From Planctomycetia bacterium (GTDB lineage Bacteria > Planctomycetota > UBA11346), in contig SYDV01000391.1 of the NCBI GenBank assembly GCA_005801395.1, positions 1 through 5,141 of the forward strand: DNA of 5,141 bases, in the 5' to 3' direction. The notes below the pieces were generated by a model that had not been told where the DNA came from, searched no databases, and worked only from the letters and a program-made list of their open reading frames with translations. Shown here piece by piece: positions 1 to 5,141 of the stretch; the stretch's first letter is position 1, and each line of letters opens with the position of its first letter. The position numbers were made by a program, and so were the translations under genes.

Positions 1-22
1 CACCAACACCGACTCAGGAGAC

Positions 23-58
23 GTAATTTCTGACGGAATTACCCCATCACCAAATGGG
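23..58 (+). other. Two adjacent hairpins in the leader
   Basis: GTAATTTC (23-30) pairs with GGAATTAC (35-42) as an 8-bp stem with one T-G pair around the loop TGAC. It is followed directly by CCCAT (43-47) pairing with ATGGG (54-58) around a 6-base loop. No T-run follows, so neither is a standard terminator. They could be the 3' end structure of an upstream transcript or a structured 5' leader of the porin operon. I do not recognise a known riboswitch consensus. The pairing is seen directly; a function is only inferred. Confidence 0.4.
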
Positions 59-79
59 TGAACGGGAAACGGAGAGGAT

Positions 80-107
80 GACTGCATTTTTCCAGTCGAA
101 TGCGACT
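80..107 (+). other. Mutually exclusive hairpins in leader
   Basis: GACTG (80-84) can pair with CAGTC (93-97), while AGTCG (94-98) can pair with CGACT (103-107) around the loop AATG. The two stems share bases 94-97, so only one can form at a time. Alternative pairing of this sort is typical of attenuators, but both stems are only 5 bp and could arise by chance. No strong terminator hairpin follows, although a T6 run lies at 127-132. Confidence 0.3.
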
Positions 108-247
108 AGACGAGGCGGGCAACTGCTTTTTTCAGGTTTATATTCGTTTAAGTTGCAGGGCGAGTTTTCAGAAGGCAGTAGCATGAGATCAATTTGACAG
201 AGTGGTTTATTATGGGGTACCTAAAGCGAGCTATTCTATTCAAATAC

Positions 248-251
248 GAGG
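248..251 (+). promoter_or_regulatory. Ribosome binding site of the porin-like gene
   Basis: GAGG lies 5 bases before the ATG at 257. It decides the start: translation from 257 gives a compact signal peptide directly. The upstream in-frame candidates, TTG at 194 and ATG at 212, have no comparable purine-rich site and would add a non-signal-like extension of up to 21 residues. Confidence 0.65.
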
Positions 252-256
252 TCCTC

Positions 257-1531
257 ATGCGTAGCCGTACCGTTTTGCTGCCAACCATTGCTATGCTTTT
301 TGGTTCGTCCACGGCGATGGCCATGGACGATTTTGGTTTGCAAATACACGGCTTCGCTAGCCAAGGATATTTACGGACGGATGGGGATTTGTTTGTGAAT
401 GGCTTATATGGCCGTGACACCAATAGTGGCACGTTTGAGCTCAATGAGTTCGCCGTCAATGTGACGGCGACACCGATTGATCGCTTACGCATTGGCGCGC
501 AATTCATTGCTTATGATTTAGGAAAATACGGCAATGATGAAGTGCAAATCGACTGGGCCTTTGGTCAATATCAGATACCAACGGAAATAAACTGGCTCGA
601 TGCTAATTTTGTGGCTGGCCGGTTTAAGACGGGGCATGGTTTGTATAATGACTTCCGCGATTTAGATATGACACGCACGTCGGTTTTTTTGCCGCGCTCG
701 ACTTATTCGGCATCGTTTCGCGACTTCTTTTTAGCCACCAATGGCGCGCAATTGAATAGCACTTTGCGCAATGAATCGTTGGGGTCATTGGATCTTTCCG
801 GATTCGTTGGAACTCAGAATGTCGATTCGGATGAGGGGCCAATATATGATATTTTTAAAGATGGAATTGCTAAAATCCCACTGCCCGCCGGCATGAAATT
901 TAACTTACAATCAGCTGAGTCATTTATAATGGAACGAATGTCTGGGGGGTATGGAACGTGGAATACGCCTTTAGACGGACTACGCTTGAAAGTATCTAAT
1001 CTTTATGTGCATGATTTGCGCATGAATAATGGTGTTGTTGGAGTATCGGGAGGAGCTGTGCCTGCAGGAACGACGACATCTATTAATATTTATGTGCATC
1101 ATTGGTTTGACATAATGACCGGTGCGGAATATCAGGTTAGTGACTTCACTTTTGCGGCAGAGTATTCGAATCAGTATTTCAAATCGACAAATGATACCGG
1201 GTCATTTAATACGGGATTCGGAATCGCTCCAGCAACATCCACAAATACCACCTCTCGCACACAGGCAGCCTACGGGTCAGCGAATTACCAATTGACCGCA
1301 TTACCAGGCCGCTGGAGCAATTTTCATTTACAGTCGGTCTATAATTGGCAGCAATATCGTTTGGGTTCTACTCCTAATACCTATGAACGATCAATAATGT
1401 TTGCGGTGCGATATGATATTGCAGATCATTTTTTAGTGAAGGCCGAATTTGAGCGTGTGCAAAATAAGACCTCGACCGGTCAGCACGTTTATGGCAATGT
1501 CTTCTCCCTCAAAACCACTTTCGACTTCTGA
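257..1531 (+). CDS. Porin-like outer-membrane beta-barrel protein
   Basis: Predicted 424-residue outer-membrane protein. Residues 1-22 are a Sec signal peptide: Arg at 2 and 4, a hydrophobic core LLPTIAMLF, and an A20-M-A22 cleavage site. The mature part has alternating polar and hydrophobic strands rich in Tyr, Phe, Asn and Gly, and ends in ...KTTFDF, the terminal aromatic signal read by the BAM assembly machinery. An early block, HGFASQGYL (31-39) then GTFELNEFAVN (58-68), and the stretch VQIDWAFGQY (96-105) with AGRFKTGHGLYNDFRDLD (120-137) resemble porin-like proteins that I recall being encoded beside short PstS-like proteins in proteobacteria. The substrate is not readable from sequence; a general diffusion or anion channel is the best guess. 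The next gene starts 38 bases downstream, and both are exported, so an operon is likely. Codons favour A/T endings. The start at ATG 257 was preferred to TTG 194 and ATG 212 because of the GAGG site and the signal peptide. The outer-membrane barrel is fairly sure; the exact family is not. Confidence 0.85.
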   Translation: MRSRTVLLPTIAMLFGSSTAMAMDDFGLQIHGFASQGYLRTDGDLFVNGLYGRDTNSGTFELNEFAVNVTATPIDRLRIGAQFIAYDLGKYGNDEVQIDWAFGQYQIPTEINWLDANFVAGRFKTGHGLYNDFRDLDMTRTSVFLPRSTYSASFRDFFLATNGAQLNSTLRNESLGSLDLSGFVGTQNVDSDEGPIYDIFKDGIAKIPLPAGMKFNLQSAESFIMERMSGGYGTWNTPLDGLRLKVSNLYVHDLRMNNGVVGVSGGAVPAGTTTSINIYVHHWFDIMTGAEYQVSDFTFAAEYSNQYFKSTNDTGSFNTGFGIAPATSTNTTSRTQAAYGSANYQLTALPGRWSNFHLQSVYNWQQYRLGSTPNTYERSIMFAVRYDIADHFLVKAEFERVQNKTSTGQHVYGNVFSLKTTFDF

Positions 1532-1556
1532 GGTTGCCCATGCGACCACAACACTC

Positions 1557-1561
1557 AGGAG
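1557..1561 (+). promoter_or_regulatory. Ribosome binding site of the PstS-like gene
   Basis: AGGAG sits 8 bases before the ATG at 1570. It decides the start in favour of 1570 over the in-frame TTG at 1534 and ATG at 1540, which would place about ten polar residues in front of an otherwise perfect signal peptide. Confidence 0.75.
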
Positions 1562-1569
1562 TCGGCTTC

Positions 1570-1980
1570 ATGAAAACGCTCAGTAAATTAATGCTTCTTA
1601 CCCTAATGATGACACCAACCTTTTTGGCGGCAGAGACCGCAATTGTGAATGGTAATTCAACCATTGGCGTTTTGAGCGAAGATGAATTTAAAGAATATTT
1701 CACGGGAAAAAAATCTACTTGGCCCGATGGGTCGCGGGTGATCGTATTGACCTTAAAAAGCGGTAACAGCCATGAAGCCTTATTGAAGAAATTGGGCAAA
1801 AATGAATCGCAGTTTGTGACCGGTTGGAAAAAACTGGTTTTTACGGGTAAAGGATCAATGCCTGAAATACGCAATACAGAGCCGGATATAGTTGCCTTGG
1901 TAGCGAAAACCCCAGGCGCAATCGCTTATGTAAATGTCGATAAAGTAACCGAGGGTGTAAAAGCTATCGCTGTCAAATGA
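1570..1980 (+). CDS. Short PstS-like periplasmic substrate-binding protein
   Basis: Predicted 136-residue periplasmic protein. Residues 1-21 form a signal peptide (Lys at 2 and 6, core LMLLTLMM, cleavage near FLAA). The mature part carries features of the small PstS-like family: an early hydrophobic strand AIVNG, then FTGKKSTWPDG (44-54), LGKNESQFVTGWKKLVFTGKG (75-95), and PGAIAYV (115-121), which in phosphate-binding proteins is the 'nAIGYv' strand near the C-terminus. Full PstS proteins run to roughly 320 residues with two lobes; this one is less than half that, so it is probably a one-lobe or minimal version. In the ligand loop, PstS usually shows an Arg followed by SGT; here the equivalent is KSGNSH (63-68), so phosphate binding should not be assumed. 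No permease or ATPase gene is in the window. Its pairing with the upstream porin suggests a joint role in uptake or sensing. A further frame starts on its stop codon (ATGA). Confidence 0.8.
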   Translation: MKTLSKLMLLTLMMTPTFLAAETAIVNGNSTIGVLSEDEFKEYFTGKKSTWPDGSRVIVLTLKSGNSHEALLKKLGKNESQFVTGWKKLVFTGKGSMPEIRNTEPDIVALVAKTPGAIAYVNVDKVTEGVKAIAVK

Positions 1981-2075
1981 TTCCTTGGACAGTTGAAAGG
2001 AGATTATTTGAGGTTCGCTGTTTTGTGGGTGTAGTTTTATTCTTTGGCAAATCCCGTTGGTTAGGTTTGCTGTAA
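1977..2075 (+). pseudogene. Small ATGA-overlapping ORF, possible truncated third gene
   Basis: An ATG at 1977 overlaps the TGA of the PstS-like gene as ATGA, an arrangement typical of translationally coupled operon genes. The frame encodes 32 residues: a polar, Arg-rich start (MIPWTVERRLFEVR) followed by a hydrophobic stretch (CFVGVVLFFG), then KSRWLGLL and a TAA. This has the look of the N-terminus of a membrane-anchored protein with one helix, as in sensor kinases, diguanylate cyclases or chemoreceptors. It ends abruptly, so it may be the remnant of a third operon gene or a small membrane peptide. No separate ribosome binding site precedes the ATG; coupling would be needed. No recognisable continuation of such a protein is seen downstream. 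It could also be a chance frame, and I give it low weight. Confidence 0.3.
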
Positions 2076-2245
2076 TTTAGTCGGTTAGATCTTAATAGTT
2101 AGCTGACCGCATCATTAGAACTGAAATGTACTTTGATGTTGGAATCCTCGTGCACCGTGGGTCGCTTATGGTGGTCTTAGACCCAAATCGGGTGACAAAA
2201 GCATAGTTAATGTATCACACGCGGGATCGAGCGTTTCGTGGATGA

Positions 2246-2261
2246 GGTCTTCAACAAGACC
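2246..2261 (+). other. Hairpin able to compete for the downstream RBS
   Basis: GGTCTT (2246-2251) pairs with AAGACC (2256-2261) around the loop CAAC. The same left arm, extended to GGTCTTC (2246-2252), is perfectly complementary over 7 bases to GAAGACC (2343-2349), which overlaps the ribosome binding site of the cytochrome fusion gene. Another GGTCTT lies at 2173-2178. The pairings are seen directly; whether they regulate translation is inference and depends on where the transcript begins. Confidence 0.3.
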
Positions 2262-2340
2262 CTGGTCGGTTGGTAGAAGTAGGTTCAATTAGTTGGTTGC
2301 GGTAAACCTTGTCGCACTGCTATTGAGCCCCAATCCACTC

Positions 2341-2346
2341 AGGAAG
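2341..2346 (+). promoter_or_regulatory. Ribosome binding site of the cytochrome fusion gene
   Basis: AGGAAG ends 4 bases before the ATG at 2351 (core AGGA spaced 6 bases). It supports that start; the next in-frame ATG, residue 47, would remove the signal peptide. The site is preceded by CACTC, as is the one upstream of the PstS-like gene. Confidence 0.7.
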
Positions 2347-2350
2347 ACCC

Positions 2351-5068
2351 ATGACCCATAAAAAAGCCACCCAAGCGAACTCGATCGCTTCGTGCATCGG
2401 TTTGCGTACCGCTGTTCCAGCCATTTTGGCCGTTCTGGCAGCGCCATTTGTTCAGGCTGAAGAAAAGCCTACCCTGGTGCCGCCGGAAATGTTCCAGGTG
2501 CCCGAAGGCATGGAAGTAACGGTGTGGGCATCAAGTCCCTTGCTGACCAATCCAACCAACATGGATATCGATCGCGATGGTGACATTTGGGTCAACGAAG
2601 GTGTCAATTATCGCGCCAAGTTTGGTCGCCGCAAAGAAGGCGATCGCGTCGTCGTATTGAGCGACACGGATGGCGACGGCAAAGCGGATAAGAGCCATGT
2701 TTTCGTGCAAGAAGAATTCTTGATCGCGCCGCTCGGCATTAGCGTCTTGGATAATAAAATTATCGTTGCGATGACCCCAGATTTAATTGTCTATACCGAC
2801 GTCAATCGTAATAAAGTATTTGATCCGGGTGTTGACACCCGTGAAGTGTTATTGACAGGCTTTAATGGCCGAAATCACGATCATAGTTTGCATTCCGTTA
2901 CCGCAGGACCAGATGGTCTATGGTATTTCAATGCGGGTAATTGTGGTTCCTTATTCACGGACAAATCAGGCAAAACCTTTCGCATCGGTAGCCCGTATAA
3001 TCCACAAGACATGGCCGGTGGCGGATCAATCTTTAAATCATCGGACATTGCAGGGCAAAAAAGTGACGACGGCCATGTTTACCTGGGTGGTTTTACTGCA
3101 CGCATGAACGCTGATGGCACCAATGTGCAGGTGATTGGCCATAATTACCGCAATAGTTATGAACAGACGGTAACCTCAGTCGGTGACGTGTTTCAGAATG
3201 ATAATGATGATCCGCCTGCCTGCCGCGTATCGCATATCCTTGAATACGGTAACGCGGGATTTGCCTCACGAGATGGCAAGCGCGCTTGGAAAGCTGATTT
3301 ACGCCCAGGCCAAACCACGCAAATCGCGGAATGGCGTCAGGATGATCCAGGAACCATGCCCGCTGGTGACGTTTACGGCGGTGGTTCACCGACTGGTATC
3401 GTTTATTACGAAAATGGTGCGCTTGGCGATCAATGGAATGGCTTATTATTAAGCTGTGAACCTGGACGTAATGTGGTGTTTGGTTATTTGCCTAAAGCCA
3501 ATGGCGCTGGTTTTAAATTGGATCGTACGGATTGGATTAATACCAACGCAAAGCGTGAATTTAATGGTTCTGACTTCACTGGTGGTAAGTGGGATGGTCA
3601 ATTATCATCGTTATTCCGTCCAGCGGATGTGTCGATCGGTGCTGATGGCGCGATTTATGTTGCTGACTGGTTCGATGGTCGCGTCGGCGGTCACCAAACC
3701 TTGGATGATGGTCTGACGGGAACTATTTACCGTATCGCACCAAAGGGATTTAAAGCTCAAAATCCAAAATTTGATGAGAAAACCATTGACGGTTTAATCA
3801 CCGCGCTGAAGAGCCCAGCAGTGAATGTCCGTAATATTGGTTTCGTTGGCTTGAAAGCGAAAGGTGATGCCGCTGTTCCAGCGGTCACTGCATTGTTGGC
3901 GGATAAAAATGCTTATATCGCCGCACGCGCGACGTGGCTATTGGCACAAATGGGTCCAAGTGGTGTCGCCGCAGTCAAAGCGATGTTGCAAGACGCGAGT
4001 GCCGATAAGCGTTTAGTCGCCTATCGCGCTTTACGTCGGGCCAATATTGATGTGCTAACCATGGCTGCTGCGAGTGCGAAGGATGCTTCGCCAGCCATTC
4101 GTCGCGAAGTTGCATTAACTTTGCGCGATGTGCCAGCGGCACAAAGCGTGGCAATTTTAGTGCAAGTGGCTCAAGGTTTCGACGGTAAAGATCGTGCGTA
4201 TTTGGATGCCCTGGGTATTGGTGCGACCGGGAAAACCGAAGAGCTGTATGCAGCCTTGGCGAAAGATGCCGGTGCTGCAGAAGCGTGGTCAGACGCGATG
4301 GGTTGGACAGCGTGGCGTTTGGGTGCTGTCGCATCGGTGCCATCCATGAAAGCGCGCGGCTTATCGTCAACCGTAAGTGCTCAGCAGAAAAAATTAGCCA
4401 TGGATGGATTGGCTTTCGTGCAGGATAAATCCGCAGCCGATGCGATGATGGCGTTCGCGAACACGCCAACCTTTCCGCATAAGGCGATGGCGACTTGGTG
4501 GTTAATGAATCGCATGAATAATGAATGGGCGAATTTCGGCGTTCAAGAAGCGTTGAAGGCGAGTGGCATTTATGATCCTGATAAAATCGTTATTCAGCCA
4601 GTCGCTTCCTTGCCACCACCAAATGAACCAAGTAAATTATCAACAGCGGAAGCGCTCAAGCTCACGGGAAATGCGACAGCCGGACAAGGTCGCATCGCAG
4701 TTTGTCATACCTGTCACCGCATCGGATCGCAGGGCATGGATTTCGGTCCTGACCTGACCATGTTTGGCAAGACCCAACCAAAAGATGTGGTTATTGAGGC
4801 GATTATTAATCCGTCGAAAGATATTTCACATGGATTCGAAGCTTCAACTGTGGTAACGGAAAGTGGAAATATCGACGGCATCGTGCTGTCGAGCAGCGAT
4901 CCCGTGATTATCAAATCAATGGGTGGTTTGCTGCAAACGATTCCAAAGAAAAAGGTTAAAGATATAAAGAAGCTTAAACACTCGTTGATGTTCCCTCCAG
5001 AAATGATGGGCCTCGACCATCAAGCGTTAGCAGACATCGCCGCGTATTTGGCAACTGATATTAAATAA
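2351..5068 (+). CDS. PVC-type heme-binding protein: beta-propeller dehydrogenase, HEAT repeats, cytochrome c
   Basis: A 905-residue exported protein. Residues 1-36 form a long signal peptide with core AVPAILAVLAAPFV and cleavage after V-Q-A36. Residues about 40-465 match the putative membrane-bound dehydrogenase domain (TIGR02604-like, related to PQQ sugar dehydrogenase propellers): NMDIDRDGDIWVNEG (70-84), the acidic SDTDGDGKAD loop (104-113, a likely calcium site), NHDHSLH (175-181, candidate active-site histidines), AGPDGLWYF (185-193), SCEPGRNVV (368-376) and FRPADVSIGADGAIYVADWF (422-441). Residues about 475-720 are Ala-rich HEAT-like helical repeats. A proline-rich linker (about 750-760) leads to a cytochrome c domain like TIGR02603, with CHTCH at 785-789, FGPDLT (798-803) and a C-terminal SLMFPPEMMGL (878-888) in which M880 is the likely distal heme ligand. 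It should act in the periplasm, oxidising an unknown substrate and passing electrons to its heme, and it needs cytochrome c maturation. The fold assignment is strong; substrate and cofactor are unknown. It has its own terminator, so it is probably transcribed alone. The family is best known from Planctomycetes and Verrucomicrobia. Confidence 0.9.
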   Translation: MTHKKATQANSIASCIGLRTAVPAILAVLAAPFVQAEEKPTLVPPEMFQVPEGMEVTVWASSPLLTNPTNMDIDRDGDIWVNEGVNYRAKFGRRKEGDRVVVLSDTDGDGKADKSHVFVQEEFLIAPLGISVLDNKIIVAMTPDLIVYTDVNRNKVFDPGVDTREVLLTGFNGRNHDHSLHSVTAGPDGLWYFNAGNCGSLFTDKSGKTFRIGSPYNPQDMAGGGSIFKSSDIAGQKSDDGHVYLGGFTARMNADGTNVQVIGHNYRNSYEQTVTSVGDVFQNDNDDPPACRVSHILEYGNAGFASRDGKRAWKADLRPGQTTQIAEWRQDDPGTMPAGDVYGGGSPTGIVYYENGALGDQWNGLLLSCEPGRNVVFGYLPKANGAGFKLDRTDWINTNAKREFNGSDFTGGKWDGQLSSLFRPADVSIGADGAIYVADWFDGRVGGHQTLDDGLTGTIYRIAPKGFKAQNPKFDEKTIDGLITALKSPAVNVRNIGFVGLKAKGDAAVPAVTALLADKNAYIAARATWLLAQMGPSGVAAVKAMLQDASADKRLVAYRALRRANIDVLTMAAASAKDASPAIRREVALTLRDVPAAQSVAILVQVAQGFDGKDRAYLDALGIGATGKTEELYAALAKDAGAAEAWSDAMGWTAWRLGAVASVPSMKARGLSSTVSAQQKKLAMDGLAFVQDKSAADAMMAFANTPTFPHKAMATWWLMNRMNNEWANFGVQEALKASGIYDPDKIVIQPVASLPPPNEPSKLSTAEALKLTGNATAGQGRIAVCHTCHRIGSQGMDFGPDLTMFGKTQPKDVVIEAIINPSKDISHGFEASTVVTESGNIDGIVLSSSDPVIIKSMGGLLQTIPKKKVKDIKKLKHSLMFPPEMMGLDHQALADIAAYLATDIK

Positions 5069-5093
5069 CCGAATATCAGGTAGATCAGAAAAA

Positions 5094-5126
5094 GCCCACG
5101 CTGACAATTCAGCGTGGGCTTTTTTT
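5094..5126 (+). terminator. Rho-independent terminator
   Basis: GCCCACGCTGA (5094-5104) pairs perfectly with TCAGCGTGGGC (5109-5119) around the loop CAAT, and a T7 run follows at 5120-5126. It lies 25 bases after the stop codon of the cytochrome fusion gene. Five A residues at 5089-5093 precede the stem, so on the opposite strand the hairpin is followed by T5 and may also stop transcripts arriving from the right. Confidence 0.95.
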
Positions 5127-5141
5127 GCAAAAAAATCATTA

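Larger units (their letters stand above)
1..256. other. Upstream intergenic/leader region
   Basis: No convincing gene lies here. On the + strand the frame of base 2 is open from the window edge to a TGA at 59-61 and could be the last 19 codons of an upstream gene, ending in ...TPSPNG. The other two forward frames stop at 24-26 and 31-33, so the window cannot say which, if any, is real. After that come short hairpins (annotated separately) and an AT-rich run near 125-150 with a TATATT at 139-144 that resembles a -10 box but lacks a matching -35. A perfect TTGACA occurs at 194-199, but no good -10 box sits 16-18 bases after it. The promoter of the porin gene is presumably in this region but cannot be pinned down. 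Confidence 0.5.
2076..2350. other. Gene-poor spacer before the cytochrome fusion gene
   Basis: No complete gene is seen. Short open stretches occur in different forward frames, for instance 2099-2206 (LADRIIRTEMYFDVG... to a TAG) and 2211-2276 (...ERFVDEVFNKTLVGW then TAG). They lack ribosome binding sites and are too short to assign, though they might be decay products of a lost gene. No terminator-like hairpin with a T-run follows the PstS-like gene. Weak promoter-like matches are GTGACA at 2192-2197 with TATCAC at 2213-2218 (15-base spacer, too short) and TTGCGG at 2297-2302 with an extended TGC-TATTGA at 2318-2326 (18-base spacer). Neither is good enough to call. The segment also carries the GGTCTT/AAGACC motifs annotated separately. 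Confidence 0.5.

Noticed and set aside
23..42. Guanidine-II (mini-ykkC) type hairpin because of the ACGG near its loop
   Set aside because: The stem closes on TGAC, not on an ACGR tetraloop, and there is no second hairpin of the required type.
194..223. Promoter with perfect TTGACA at 194-199
   Set aside because: At 17-18 bases downstream there is only GTACCT/TACCTA, a poor -10 box; the better TATTAT at 208-213 is only 8 bases away.
194..256. N-terminal extension of the porin-like protein from TTG 194 or ATG 212
   Set aside because: No good ribosome binding site, and the extension would precede a complete signal peptide that starts at ATG 257 behind GAGG.
1981..2007. Terminator after the PstS-like gene (TTCCTT 1981-1986 with AAGGAG 1997-2002)
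   Set aside because: AT-rich 6-bp stem with a 10-base loop and no T-run; too weak.
2173..2183. GGTCTTAGACC palindrome as an operator
   Set aside because: Only a 5-bp arm each side of one base, and the same motif recurs as RNA-pairing arms; no evidence for a binding protein.
2230..2300. tRNA-like segment with a T-loop-like GGTTCAATT near 2282-2290
   Set aside because: No matching acceptor stem, D-arm or CCA end could be found around it.
2384..2395. Lipobox-like I-A-S-C (residues 12-15) in the cytochrome fusion protein
   Set aside because: No hydrophobic segment precedes the Cys; the hydrophobic core comes after it, with a normal cleavage site at residue 36, so a lipoprotein is unlikely.
3975..4469. 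Long antisense frame inside the cytochrome fusion gene (also others at 148-507, 624-842, 1509-1874, 3093-3389 and 4714-4914)
   Set aside because: Compositions typical of reverse-frame shadows, no ribosome binding sites, and fully explained by strong + strand genes.

Overview
The window looks like chromosomal DNA from a Gram-negative bacterium, most likely a gamma- or betaproteobacterium. The grounds are an outer-membrane beta-barrel protein ending in phenylalanine, Sec signal peptides with Ala-X-Ala-type cleavage sites, ordinary AGGA/GAGG ribosome binding sites, and a short periplasmic binding protein of a type I know from proteobacteria. This assignment is inference; there is no rRNA or housekeeping gene to confirm it. 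All three convincing genes are on the + strand and all encode exported proteins.

Layout. Bases 1-256 hold no convincing gene; they contain possibly the last codons of an upstream gene and then a leader with several short hairpins. Bases 257-1531 encode a porin-like beta-barrel protein. Bases 1570-1980 encode a very short PstS-like (phosphate-binding-protein-like) periplasmic protein. The two are 38 bases apart and probably form one operon. A 32-codon frame starts on the stop codon of the second gene (ATGA overlap) and may be the stub of a lost third gene. The rest of the gap to 2350 is mostly noncoding or decayed, with repeated GGTCTT/AAGACC motifs, one of which can pair with the next ribosome binding site. 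Bases 2351-5068 encode a 905-residue secreted protein made of a beta-propeller dehydrogenase-like domain, HEAT-like helical repeats and a C-terminal c-type cytochrome domain (CHTCH). This is the architecture known from Planctomycetes and Verrucomicrobia as 'PVC-type heme-binding' proteins. A strong intrinsic terminator at 5094-5126 closes this gene.

How they may work together. The porin and the mini-PstS protein probably act as a pair at the outer membrane and periplasm, in uptake or sensing of a small anion or other ligand. No ABC permease or ATPase gene is present here. The large cytochrome fusion is a separate transcription unit, probably a periplasmic oxidoreductase passing electrons from an unknown substrate (perhaps a sugar or alcohol) to its own heme. 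Nothing in the sequence links the two units functionally.
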